Part shown: positions 30,264-38,664 of the stretch, piece by piece
Position numbering within the stretch: position 1 is the stretch's first letter
How the letters are laid out: every line of letters begins with the position of its first letter
Assembly (NCBI RefSeq): GCF_002205645.1
Contig: NZ_NIOF01000005.1
Span: 299,177 to 363,176 of the forward strand
Origin: Roseateles aquatilis
Lineage (GTDB): Bacteria > Pseudomonadota > Gammaproteobacteria > Burkholderiales > Burkholderiaceae_C
Length of the DNA: 64,000 nucleotides
Reading direction: 5' to 3'
Notes under the pieces: model-generated
Seen by the model: the letters and a program-made list of their open reading frames with translations, nothing else
What the model was told of the DNA's origin: nothing
Database searches by the model: none
Made by a program: the position numbers and the translations under genes

Positions 30264-31220
30264 TCAGCCGCGGCGACGCAAGGTCCACAGCGCCGCGCCG
30301 ATCAATCCGACACCCAGCATCTGGGACGGGCTGAGCGCGCGCCCGTAGACCAGCCAATCGACGATCACCGCGGCGCCGGGATAGACGAACTGCAGCACCG
30401 CGATGCGCCCCGTGCCCAGCCGCGCCATGCCGGCGTAGAGCACGACGTAAGCCAGGCCGGTATGCAGCACACCCAGGCCGGCGAGCCAGGCCCACGACGC
30501 GCCGAACGCCGGCAGCCCGTGCAGCATCGGCCAAGGCAGCAGCACCAGCGCGCCGACGACGCACTGCCCGGCCGACAACGCGAAGGAGCCGCAGCGCGCC
30601 GCCTCGACCTTGGCGATGAAGGCGGCCGCCGCGTAGCTGAACGACCCGAGCAGGCACATCAGCAAGCCGGTGACGTAACCCGGCTGGCTGTTCCACCAGG
30701 CGGCATCATGATCGAGCAGGCCCGTGGCAAGCGCGAGCCCGCCAAGCGCCACCGCCGCGGCCGTCCATTGCGCGCGGGTGACCCGCTCGCGCAACCCGTA
30801 CGCCCCCATCGCCATCAGCCAGAACGGCTGCACATGGAAGACGACGGTCGACACGGCGATCGAACTGCGCGGGATCGCCGCGAAGAACAGGCCCCAGTTC
30901 AGCACCGTCAGCAAGCCGACCGCGAGCACCACGGCCAGCGCGCGGCCGCGCAGTCCGGTCAGTTCGCCGAGCCGGCCGCGCGCCGCGCCCCAGGCCAGCA
31001 GCGCCACAAGACCGAAAACGCAGCGGAACCAGACCGTCGTGGCGGGATCCTGGCCGGCCTCCTCGACGAACACGCCGATCGTGCCGAGCAGCAGGCCGCC
31101 GCCGATCATCAGCGCCTGGCCTTCGCGACCCCGGGCCACGGCTGAGCGCTGCGCCTGCGCGGTGGAGGCGACCGGCACGGCGGGCGCCAGGGGCGCGGCG
31201 GACTGAGGAGAGCTCGACAT
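30264..31220 (-). CDS. EamA/DMT family transporter
   Basis: A 318-residue inner-membrane protein with about ten hydrophobic segments arranged as two EamA repeats: LMIGGGLLLGTIGVFVEEA opens the first and GLLMCLLGSFSYAAAAFIAK the second. LQFVYPGAAVIVDWLVYG near the end is typical of the family. These drug/metabolite transporters export amino acids or metabolites. The disordered first 30 residues are Ala/Ser-rich. A LysR regulator starts divergently 114 bases away and is the likely controller. Confidence 0.88.
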   Translation of the reverse strand: MSSSPQSAAPLAPAVPVASTAQAQRSAVARGREGQALMIGGGLLLGTIGVFVEEAGQDPATTVWFRCVFGLVALLAWGAARGRLGELTGLRGRALAVVLAVGLLTVLNWGLFFAAIPRSSIAVSTVVFHVQPFWLMAMGAYGLRERVTRAQWTAAAVALGGLALATGLLDHDAAWWNSQPGYVTGLLMCLLGSFSYAAAAFIAKVEAARCGSFALSAGQCVVGALVLLPWPMLHGLPAFGASWAWLAGLGVLHTGLAYVVLYAGMARLGTGRIAVLQFVYPGAAVIVDWLVYGRALSPSQMLGVGLIGAALWTLRRRG

Positions 31221-31334
31221 GCGGCTGAGTGTGGGCCTGGGCATTCCACGAGCAAAGCGAATCCTCGTCACGCTTAGCATCAGGGAATCGAATGACTCTC
31301 AACGAGGCCCGGCAGGCCGTGCCGGGGAAGCGCC

Positions 31335-32201
31335 ATGCCGTCGACGGACCTTCAACTGGATTGGCTGCGTGCCTTCGTGGCGGCGGTGGACGAGGGCTCG
31401 CTGACGGCGGCCGGCCGGCAGGTGCACCGGTCGCAATCGGCGCTGAGCATGCAGATCGCCAAGCTGGAGCAGGCGGTCGGGCAGCCGGTGCTGGTGCGCA
31501 CGCCGCGCCGCCTGGACATGACGCCGGCGGGCCACGAGCTGATCGGCCATGCGCGACGCCTGATCGCGCTGCATGACGAGGCGGTGCGGGCGCTGCAGCG
31601 CGAGACCCTGCATGGCCGCCTCACCGTCGGCGTGCCGGAGGACTACGCGGTGCCCTACCTCGCGCCGGTGCTGCGCGACTTCGCGGGACGGCATGCGGCG
31701 GTGGAGCTCAACCTCGTCTGCCAGCAATCGACGGCGCTGATCCCGCAGGTCGCTCGGGGCGAGGTCGACATCGCCGTCGTCACGCGCGATCGGGCCGGCC
31801 GCGGCCGCGCGCTGTTCGAGGAGCCGCTGGCGTGGGCGGCGGCTCCTCGCTTCGAAGCCTGGCGGCAATCGCCACTGCCGGTGGCCGTCTACGAATCGGG
31901 CAGTCAGGCGCGCCGCGCCGCGTTGGCGGCGCTGGCCGCGTCGAGGCGCCCTTATCGGATCGTCTGCGACAGCGCCAGCCCCGCCGGCGTGCTGGCCGCG
32001 GTGGAGAGCGGCCTGGCGGTGGCGCTGTTCTCGCGCTGCAGCGTGCCCGGCGGCTTCGAGCTGCTCGGCGAACGGCACGGCCTGCCGCCCGCGGCCTCGC
32101 TTCCGGTGCTGCAGGTCGTGCTGCTGCGCAGCCGCGCGTCGGCGGGCTCGCCCGCGGCGGACGCGATGCAGGCGCAGGTGCTGCGGACCCTCGCGCGGTA
32201 A
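31335..32201 (+). CDS. LysR family transcriptional regulator
   Basis: A 288-residue regulator. Residues 5-65 form the N-terminal winged helix (LDWLRAFVAAVDEGSLTAAGRQVHRSQSALSMQIAKLE), and about 90-285 the two-lobed effector domain (LTVGVPEDYAVPYLAPVLRDFA). It reads away from the EamA gene; the 114-base divergent gap is the place to look for a T-N11-A box, which I could not fix by eye. It may also affect the transporter gene downstream on the same strand. Confidence 0.9.
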   Translation: MPSTDLQLDWLRAFVAAVDEGSLTAAGRQVHRSQSALSMQIAKLEQAVGQPVLVRTPRRLDMTPAGHELIGHARRLIALHDEAVRALQRETLHGRLTVGVPEDYAVPYLAPVLRDFAGRHAAVELNLVCQQSTALIPQVARGEVDIAVVTRDRAGRGRALFEEPLAWAAAPRFEAWRQSPLPVAVYESGSQARRAALAALAASRRPYRIVCDSASPAGVLAAVESGLAVALFSRCSVPGGFELLGERHGLPPAASLPVLQVVLLRSRASAGSPAADAMQAQVLRTLAR

Positions 32202-32266
32202 GTTCATCAATGGATGGCAAGGCATGGCCCCGCGAGGGCGACGGCCCCGTCGACTATGCTGCGCCG

Positions 32267-33865
32267 ATGCTGATTCCCCGCTGGCTGAGGCCGTGCCTCT
32301 TCCTCCTGGTGTGCGTGATCGCCGCCGCGACGTCGGCCGGCGCCTGGGCGGCGGAGCCGCTGCGCATCGGCTCGAAGCGCTTCACCGAGAGCTACATCCT
32401 GGCGGAGGTGCTGGCCCAGACGGTGCGCGCCGACGACCCTGACGCCGAGGTCGAGGTGCGGCAAGGGCTGGGCAACACGGCGATCGTGCATGCGGCGCTG
32501 AAGGCAGGCAGCATCGATGTCTATCCCGAATACATCGGCACCATCGAGCGCGAGATCCTCGGGCACGCCGCCACCGGCGCGCCGCTAGAACAACTGCAGG
32601 CCGAACTGCGGCCGTTGGGCCTGGCCATCGGCGTACCGCTCGGTTTCAACAACGGTTATGCGCTGGCGATGCGCGCGGCACAAGCTCGTGAACTGGGCCT
32701 CACCTCGCTGTCGCAACTGGTCAGGCACCCGGCCTTGCGGCTCGGGCTCAGCAACGAGTTCCTCGGTCGCGCCGACGGCTGGCCGGGACTGTCGAAGCGG
32801 TACGGACTGCCGCAACAACCGAAGGGGTTGGACCACGGCCTGGCCTACCGCGCGCTCGCGGACGGGCAGATCGACGTGACCGACATCTACACGACCGACG
32901 CGCAGATCGCGGCGCTCGGGCTCACGGTGCTGGCGGACGACGCGCACTTCTTCCCGCGCTACGACGCGGTGCTGCTGTACCGCGTCGACCTGCCCCGGCG
33001 CCATCCTCGCGCCTGGGCGGCGCTGGAGACGCTGAGAGGTCGCATCGGCGAGGCCGAGATGATCGCCATGAACGCGCAGGCCGAGTTGAAGCAGCAGCCG
33101 TTCGACGTGATCGCTCGCGAGTTCCTCGCGCGGTCACAGCGAATGGGATCTGCATCCTCTTCGTCTTCGACGGAATCGGCGTCGGCGCCGGCATCCGCGA
33201 CGCCATCGAACCCGGACACCAGCCCGGCCCCGCGCGCCGGCTTCTGGGCCCGGCTCACCGGATCCGACCTCGGACGCCTGACGCTGCAGCATCTGGGACT
33301 GGTACTGGGCGCGGTGGCGCTGGCGGCGCTCTTGGGCGTTCCGCTGGCGGTGGCGATGCATCCGTGGCCGCGATGGCGGGAGGCGCTGCTGGCCGTCTGC
33401 GCGCTGCTGCAAACGGTGCCGTCGCTGGCGTTGCTGGCCTTGCTGATCTGGGCGATGAACCGGATCGGGCCCCTGCCGGCGCTGGTCGCGCTGACGCTCT
33501 ACGCGCTGCTGCCGGTGCTGCGCAACTGCACCGTCGGCCTGAGCGAGGTGCCCGAGGGCCTGACGACGGCGGCGAAAGCCTTGGGCCTCACGCGGGGACA
33601 GGTCTTGCGCCTGGTGCAGTTGCCGCTGGCGCTGCCTGTGATGCTCGCGGGGCTGCGCACGGCGACCAGCCTGTCCGTGGGCACGGCGACGATGGCGGCC
33701 TTCATCGGCGCGGGCGGCTACGGCGAGCGCATCGTCACCGGCCTGGCGCTGAACGACCAGACGATGCTGCTGGCCGGCGCGCTGCCCGCGGCGGCGCTGG
33801 CGCTGGTGCTGGACGGCTTGTTCGGACTGCTCTCGGGATGGATCGCGCGGAGGCGCGGCGGCTGA
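32267..33865 (+). CDS. Quaternary-amine ABC transporter, SBP-permease fusion
   Basis: A 532-residue fusion. Residues 1-28 are a signal peptide/anchor; 30-285 are an OpuAC/OsmF-type receptor (LRIGSKRFTESYILAEVLAQ, VYPEYIGTIEREIL, DGQIDVTDIYTTDAQI). A Ser/Ala/Pro linker follows (about 288-320), then a BPD_transp_1 permease (330-530) with the EAA-like loop GLTTAAKALGLTRGQVLRLV. Family substrates are glycine betaine, choline or related osmolytes. The usual fusions have the permease first; here the receptor is first. No ATPase gene is adjacent, so a distant one must be shared. ATG chosen just before the hydrophobic signal; an ATG at 32210 is the alternative. Confidence 0.85.
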   Translation: MLIPRWLRPCLFLLVCVIAAATSAGAWAAEPLRIGSKRFTESYILAEVLAQTVRADDPDAEVEVRQGLGNTAIVHAALKAGSIDVYPEYIGTIEREILGHAATGAPLEQLQAELRPLGLAIGVPLGFNNGYALAMRAAQARELGLTSLSQLVRHPALRLGLSNEFLGRADGWPGLSKRYGLPQQPKGLDHGLAYRALADGQIDVTDIYTTDAQIAALGLTVLADDAHFFPRYDAVLLYRVDLPRRHPRAWAALETLRGRIGEAEMIAMNAQAELKQQPFDVIAREFLARSQRMGSASSSSSTESASAPASATPSNPDTSPAPRAGFWARLTGSDLGRLTLQHLGLVLGAVALAALLGVPLAVAMHPWPRWREALLAVCALLQTVPSLALLALLIWAMNRIGPLPALVALTLYALLPVLRNCTVGLSEVPEGLTTAAKALGLTRGQVLRLVQLPLALPVMLAGLRTATSLSVGTATMAAFIGAGGYGERIVTGLALNDQTMLLAGALPAAALALVLDGLFGLLSGWIARRRGG

Positions 33866-33868
33866 AGG

Positions 33869-34966
33869 TCAGTCCGCCGCCTCGGCGCCGAATTCGCGCC
33901 CGAGCTCGGCATAGCAGCGTTGCTGCGCCGCCGACCAGTCGCCGAGTTGCGATGGCTGCAGGCCCGGCTGCATCAGCTGCCGCAGCGCGACCGCCTGCGC
34001 CTGGCGCACCAACTGGGTGAGCAGCACGGACTCGGCGCCCCGGCCCGGCTGCGGCGCGAGCGCTTCGGCGACCTTGGTCGGGAATCCCCAATGCGCCACG
34101 ATCTGCGCCGACCACGCGGCGCTGAGCGGCAGCAGTTGACGGTGCAGTCCTTCGCGATCCAGCGGCGGCACCGCCGGCGCGGACATGCCGTCCAGCGCGC
34201 GCAGCAGCGCCATCAGCCCGAGTTGCGAGCTCAACCCGGCGAGGTAGGCGGCGAACTCGTCGTCACCGGCGTTGGCCAGGCGCAGCGTCGCGAAGGCCGT
34301 GCGCTCGCTGAGGTCCCAGAGCAGCGTGCCTGCGCGGCTGCTGTAGCGGCCCTTGGCCTGGTTGAAGATCGGCCGCATGGCGACGCTCATCACCAGTTGG
34401 TTCAGCCCCTGTTGGCCGAGCACCATGACGGCGCCGGCCAGATCGGTGATCTCGCGTTCTGGTCGGTAGCGCGGCGAATTGGCCAGCCGCATCAGCTCGC
34501 CGACGAGGCTCGGATCGCGGGAGAGCAGCGTGACCAGATCCGACGACGCCACGTCGTCGCGCCGCACCAGCCGCATCAGTTGCGGCAGCACCGCAGGCAG
34601 CCGCGGCAACAGATCGGCCCACTGCGAACCGCGCTGCGCTTGGAGGCGCTGCATCAACGCCTGCTCGCCGGCCGACGGGGGGATGTCCTTCAATCGCGGC
34701 AAGCCCAGCAGTTGGGCACTGAACTGCAACCATTCGGCGGACGCATCGAGCGCGGGCAACTCCATCACCGCACCCGGCACGGCGCCGGCGGCCAGCGAAG
34801 CCGGGCTTTGGGACGCCGGCACCTGGGACTGCAGCGATGGCCCGGCGTGGGCACTCGACGCCGCCGACGGCGCCCGAAACGCACCGCCCACGCCGGAGGC
34901 CGCGCCGGTCGCCTTCGCGTCGGCGGATCCGGACAGCAGTTTGCGCAGGGAGGACAGCAAGGCCAT
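33869..34966 (-). CDS. HDOD domain protein
   Basis: A 365-residue protein. Residues 1-90 are a low-complexity Ala/Ser/Pro region, and about 115-320 form an HDOD domain (LPRLKDIPPSAGEQALMQRL, LVTLLSRDPSLVGELMRLANSP, LAGAVMVLGQQGLNQLVM). HDOD domains resemble HD hydrolases but lack the metal residues; they act as scaffolds in signalling, chemotaxis and c-di-GMP pathways. No partner domain is fused. The stop lies 3 bases from the convergent transporter stop. Start chosen where MALLSSLRKLL gives a family-like N-terminus. Confidence 0.85.
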   Translation of the reverse strand: MALLSSLRKLLSGSADAKATGAASGVGGAFRAPSAASSAHAGPSLQSQVPASQSPASLAAGAVPGAVMELPALDASAEWLQFSAQLLGLPRLKDIPPSAGEQALMQRLQAQRGSQWADLLPRLPAVLPQLMRLVRRDDVASSDLVTLLSRDPSLVGELMRLANSPRYRPEREITDLAGAVMVLGQQGLNQLVMSVAMRPIFNQAKGRYSSRAGTLLWDLSERTAFATLRLANAGDDEFAAYLAGLSSQLGLMALLRALDGMSAPAVPPLDREGLHRQLLPLSAAWSAQIVAHWGFPTKVAEALAPQPGRGAESVLLTQLVRQAQAVALRQLMQPGLQPSQLGDWSAAQQRCYAELGREFGAEAAD

Positions 34967-35146
34967 GGTGGGGTCGGCTCGGGTCGGCGGATTATGGTGG
35001 GCAAGCGATCGGACTCGCTTGCGCGTCGCTGTCACGCGCCCCCCTGACTCGGGGATTCAGCGCCGTCCGTCACGCCGCTTGCGGCGAGGCACCCCATTTG
35101 TGTCGGATCCATGAAGCCCAAAGCTCATGGCGCCCAGCCCAGCCGC

Positions 35147-35260
35147 CTCACCTCACCTCACCTCACCTCGGGTCGGGTCGGGTCGGGTCGGGTCAAGGTC
35201 GGTCGGTCGGTCGGTCGGTCGGTCGGTCGGTCGGTCGGTCGGTCGGTCGGTCGGTCGGTC
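35147..35260. repeat. Compound microsatellite: CTCAC, TCGGG and 16 x GGTC
   Basis: Three simple repeats follow each other: about four CTCAC units (35147-35168), about four to five TCGGG units (35168-35194), and 16 perfect GGTC units (35197-35260). The GGTC tract is open in all frames, coding Gly-Arg-Ser-Val. From an ATG at 35111 one frame passes through the tract and into the VOC gene. Tetranucleotide tracts of this length are prone to slippage. Confidence 0.95.
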
Positions 35261-35359
35261 GGGACGAAGTCTGACGCGGAATCATTGTTCGTCGGCATGT
35301 CGAAACGGCGCATGCTGGCTCGTCGTGCGGATGTGACCCACCCAACCATGGAGACTGAG

Positions 35360-35842
35360 ATGAGTTCATCTGTTCAGACCGTGTCCGCCGTTCCTGCCGC
35401 CAACGGTGCCACTCCGTATCTGACGGTGCGCAACGCGCCGGAGGCGATCGATTTCTACAAGAAGGTTTTCGGTGCCGAGCAGCAGTTGCGCCTGGATGCG
35501 CCGGACGGCGTGATGCATGCGGAGCTGACCGTCGGCGGCGCGAAGTTCATGTTGACCGAGGAGCGCTCGCACTGCGGCGCGCTAAGCCCGCTGAGCCTGA
35601 ACGGCACGGCAGTGTGCGTGATCGTCTACGTGCCTGACGTCGACGCGACGGTGAAGGCTGCGCAGGCCGCGGGCGCCAAGCTGGAGATGCCGGTGGCGGA
35701 TCAATTCTGGGGTGACCGCATGGGGCAGATCGCCGATCCGTTCGGCCACAAGTGGATGGTGGCCACGCACAAGGAGGAGGTTTCCGAGCAGCAGCTCAAG
35801 GAGCGGCTCGCGAAGATGTTCGCGGAAAACCAAGCTCACTGA
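35360..35842 (+). CDS. VOC family (PhnB/glyoxalase-like) protein
   Basis: A 160-residue vicinal-oxygen-chelate protein. It begins with the first beta-alpha-beta motif YLTVRNAPEAIDFYKKVFGAEQQ and DGVMHAELTVGGAKFMLTEE; the second module contains VYVPDVDATVKAAQAAGAK and DRMGQIADPFGHKWMVATH. That is the PhnB/bleomycin-resistance-like subgroup; substrate unknown. The start MSSSVQTV has GGAG 6 bases upstream. A longer frame in phase begins at 35111 and crosses the GGTC repeat, so an N-terminally extended, slippage-sensitive form is possible. Confidence 0.85.
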   Translation: MSSSVQTVSAVPAANGATPYLTVRNAPEAIDFYKKVFGAEQQLRLDAPDGVMHAELTVGGAKFMLTEERSHCGALSPLSLNGTAVCVIVYVPDVDATVKAAQAAGAKLEMPVADQFWGDRMGQIADPFGHKWMVATHKEEVSEQQLKERLAKMFAENQAH

Positions 35843-35885
35843 ACGGCGCCCGGACCTCCCAGTCGCCGAAGACCGAGCCTTATCG

Positions 35886-35992
35886 GATCACGCCGACCGG
35901 GGAGGCCTTTGCGCAAGTATTAGGAGGAATTCGGCAGCCGGCAGGCTGACGAAGGGGGACATGGAGCAAAGGCCTCCCCGGTCGGTGTGATC
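35886..35992. repeat. Long inverted repeat, 27-bp arms
   Basis: Arms 35886-35912 and 35966-35992 are complementary over 27 bases with one mismatch and frame a 53-base loop. The loop contains a smaller stem, CAGCC/GGCTG (about 35935-35948), and an AGGAGG-like string. It lies between the convergent VOC and livF genes. It is too long for an ordinary terminator and could be a structured RNA, a MITE-like remnant or a recombination site. Confidence 0.85.
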
Positions 35993-36034
35993 GTGCTCGG
36001 TGGGTGCATGCACGCCAGCACTGGCGCCTGACGC

Positions 36035-36058
36035 ACGAGCACGAGCACGAGCACGAGC
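36035..36058. repeat. ACGAGC hexanucleotide repeat, 4 copies
   Basis: Four perfect ACGAGC units end 10 bases from the livF stop, in the intergenic gap shared with the long inverted repeat. Confidence 0.9.
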
Positions 36059-36067
36059 AACAGCCCA

Positions 36068-36799
36068 TCACGCCTGCTTCCGACTCGCCCCCAGGTAGGT
36101 CTCGATCACGCGCGGATCCTTCGCCAGATCCGCCGCCTTGCCCTCCAGCGCGATCTCACCGGTCTCGAGCACGTAGCCGTAGTCGGCGACTTCCAGCGCC
36201 GCCCGGGCGTTCTGCTCGATCAGGAGGATGGAGACGCCGGCCTCGCGCAATTGGGCGACGATGCGGAACACCTCCTTCACGATCAGCGGCGCGAGCCCGA
36301 GACTGGGCTCGTCGAGCATCAGCAACTTGGGCCGGGCCATCAACGCGCGACCGACCGCGAGCATTTGCCGCTCGCCGCCCGAGAGCGTGCCGGCCAACTG
36401 CGCGCGCCGCTCCTTCAGGCGGGGGAACAGCGCATAGACCCGCTCCAGGTCATCGCGCCAGCCCTTGATCCCCATCCGCATCGGCCTGAAACCGCCGAGC
36501 ACCAGGTTGTCCTCGACCGACATCGTGGTGAACAGCTCGCGTTTCTCCGGCACCAGCGCGAGACCCTTCATCACGCGGTCCTCGAGCCCGAGCCCGCCGA
36601 TGTCCTCGCCGTCGAAAAGGATCTGCCCGCGTGCCGGCAGCACCCCCATCAGCGCGTTCAGCGTCGTGCTCTTGCCGGCGCCGTTGGGGCCGATGACGGT
36701 CACCACCTCGCCCTCGCGCAACCGCAGGTCCAGGCCCGTCAGCACCTCGGCGCGGCCGTAGCCGGCATGCAGGCCGCTGACCTTCAACAACTCGCTCAT
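36068..36799 (-). CDS. livF: Branched-chain amino-acid ABC transporter ATPase LivF
   Basis: A 243-residue ATPase of the HAAT (Liv) family. Walker A GPNGAGKSTTLNALMG (about 37), LVPEKRELFTTMSVEDNL, signature LSGGERQMLAVGRAL, Walker B LLMLDEPSLGLAP, and switch His in ILLIEQNARAAL. It follows the LivM-LivG fusion with a one-base gap and would form the ATPase dimer with the LivG part. Substrate may be branched-chain amino acids, urea or aromatic/fatty acid derivatives; no receptor gene is present to tell. Confidence 0.93.
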   Translation of the reverse strand: MSELLKVSGLHAGYGRAEVLTGLDLRLREGEVVTVIGPNGAGKSTTLNALMGVLPARGQILFDGEDIGGLGLEDRVMKGLALVPEKRELFTTMSVEDNLVLGGFRPMRMGIKGWRDDLERVYALFPRLKERRAQLAGTLSGGERQMLAVGRALMARPKLLMLDEPSLGLAPLIVKEVFRIVAQLREAGVSILLIEQNARAALEVADYGYVLETGEIALEGKAADLAKDPRVIETYLGASRKQA

Positions 36800-36800
36800 G

Positions 36801-38663
36801 TCAGTGTTCCGTTCCCAGGTAGGCGGCCCGCACCTCGGGACTGGCCTGCACCTCGGCGGGCGTGCCCTCGATCAACTTGGTGCCGAACTCCATGACGACG
36901 ATGCGGTCCGTCAGGCCCATCACGAAGTCCATGTCGTGCTCGACCAGCAGGATGCTCATGCCCTCCGCGCGCAGCTGGCGCAGCACGTCGGCCAGCGCCT
37001 GCTTCTCCTTGTGGCGCAGACCGGCGGCGGGCTCGTCGAGCAGCAGCAGCGACGGGTCGCTGCACAGCGCCCGCGCGATTTCCATCAGGCGCTGCGGGCC
37101 GAGCGCGAGGTTGCCCGCCAGCTCGTCCAGATGGTCCTGCATGCCGATGCGGCGCAGTTGCGCCTCGGCCTCGGCGAAGAGCCGGCGCTCCTCCTCGCGG
37201 TCGAGCCGCAGCATCGCCCGCGCCGTGCCGCTGCGCGAGCGCAGGTAGCCGCCCAGCGCGACGTTCTCCAGCACCGTCATGTCCGGGATCATCTTCACGT
37301 GCTGGAAGGTGCGCGACAGGCCGCGTCGCGCGATCTGGCGCGACGGGAGGCCGGTGACCGGCTCCCCGGCGAAGCTCAGGCGACCGCTCGTCGCGGACAG
37401 CACGCCCGAGATCAGGTTGAAGGTCGTGGACTTGCCCGCGCCGTTGGGGCCGATCAGGCCCATGATCTCGCCGGCGCGCAACTCGAAGCTCACGTCGTTC
37501 ACCGCGACCAGCCCGCCGAACTGCTTGCGCAGCTTGTCGACCTTCAGCAGCACCGAGCCCGCCTGCGGCCTGGCGCGCGCCGGCAGCGCCGCGGCGCCGG
37601 CCCAGTCACGCTCGCGCGGGCGCGACGGCCACCAGCGCGTCAGCCCTTGCTGCAACGACGGCCACAGCCCCTTGGGCGCGTACTTCAGCATCAGCACCAG
37701 CACGATGCCGAGCACGATGATCTCGAAGTTGCCGTTGCTGCCGAGCAGCCGCGGCAGCAGCTCCTTCAACTGGTCCTCGATGATCTTGAAGACGCCCGCG
37801 CCGACGAACGCGCCCCACACGCTGGACACGCCGCCGACGACGGCCATGAACAGGTACTCGATGCCCATCTTCAGCCCGAAGGGGCTGGGGTTCACCGTCC
37901 GCTGCACATGCGCGAAGAGCCAGCCGGACATCGACGCCAGCAGCGCCGCGATCAGGAAGACGATGACCTTGTAGCGGAAGGTCGACACGCCCATCGCCTC
38001 GGCCATCACCGTCGCGCCGCCCAGCGCGCGGATCGCGCGGCCGGGACGCGAGTCCAGCAGGTTGCGCACGGCGATCGCGCCCAGGATGGCGAACAGCCAG
38101 ATCAGGTAGTAGATCGAGCGCCCATCGGCCAGGCTGACGCCGAACAGCTCGATCGCCGGCACGCCGAGCAGCCCGTCGTACTTGCCGAGGAACTCCAGGT
38201 TGGCGATGGTGAAGTTCAGGCTCAACGCCCAGGCGATCGTGGCCAGCGGCAGGTAATGCCCCGACATGCGCAGCGTGATCAGCGCCAGCACCAGCGCGAT
38301 GAGCAGCGTGATCGCGAGGCCCGCCGCCAGGCCCATCCACGGCGACAGGCCGTAGCGCGCGCTCAGCAGGGCCGTCGCGTAGGCCCCGACGCCGACGAAG
38401 GCGGCCTGGCCGAAGGACGTCAGCCCGCCCACGCCGGTCAGCAGCACCAGGCCCAGCGCGACCAACGCGAACATGCCGATGTAGTTGAGCTGCGTGATCC
38501 AGAACTCCGGCACCGGCAGCAGCGGCAGCACGGCGATCAGGACGAGCAGCAGCCCGGGCACGACATGGCGAGACCAGGCGCGGGTCGGTGCCGGCGCGGC
38601 GGTGGGCGGCGACGCGACGGCGGTCACGGACGTGGGTTTCATGGCGGAGCGATCGGAGGACAC
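36801..38663 (-). CDS. LivM-LivG fusion: permease and ATPase in one chain
   Basis: About 620 residues. The first about 345 residues are a LivM-type permease with eight or more membrane segments (LGLVLLTGVGGLTSFGQAAF, LRMSGHYLPLATIAWAL, VVGGVSSVWGAFVGAGVF). From about residue 375 a LivG ATPase follows: Walker A GPNGAGKSTTFNLISG, Walker B LLLLDEPAAGL, switch His in SILLVEHDMDF. Its signature is the unusual LALGPQRLMEIARAL. Start is uncertain: GTG at 38663 has a strong AGGAG 7 bases upstream and overlaps the livH stop; ATG at 38642 or 38678 are alternatives. Confidence 0.88.
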   Translation of the reverse strand: MSSDRSAMKPTSVTAVASPPTAAPAPTRAWSRHVVPGLLLVLIAVLPLLPVPEFWITQLNYIGMFALVALGLVLLTGVGGLTSFGQAAFVGVGAYATALLSARYGLSPWMGLAAGLAITLLIALVLALITLRMSGHYLPLATIAWALSLNFTIANLEFLGKYDGLLGVPAIELFGVSLADGRSIYYLIWLFAILGAIAVRNLLDSRPGRAIRALGGATVMAEAMGVSTFRYKVIVFLIAALLASMSGWLFAHVQRTVNPSPFGLKMGIEYLFMAVVGGVSSVWGAFVGAGVFKIIEDQLKELLPRLLGSNGNFEIIVLGIVLVLMLKYAPKGLWPSLQQGLTRWWPSRPRERDWAGAAALPARARPQAGSVLLKVDKLRKQFGGLVAVNDVSFELRAGEIMGLIGPNGAGKSTTFNLISGVLSATSGRLSFAGEPVTGLPSRQIARRGLSRTFQHVKMIPDMTVLENVALGGYLRSRSGTARAMLRLDREEERRLFAEAEAQLRRIGMQDHLDELAGNLALGPQRLMEIARALCSDPSLLLLDEPAAGLRHKEKQALADVLRQLRAEGMSILLVEHDMDFVMGLTDRIVVMEFGTKLIEGTPAEVQASPEVRAAYLGTEH

Positions 38664-38664
38664 G

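Noticed and set aside
31832..32266. Extension of the SBP-permease fusion upstream into the LysR gene
   Set aside because: It overlaps the conserved LysR effector domain; the signal peptide begins at 32267.
35147..35260. CRISPR-like array
   Set aside because: Units are 4-5 bases with no spacers; it is a microsatellite.
35886..35992. Integron attC site
   Set aside because: No GTTRRRY/RYYYAAC core sites at the ends and no integrase or cassette array.
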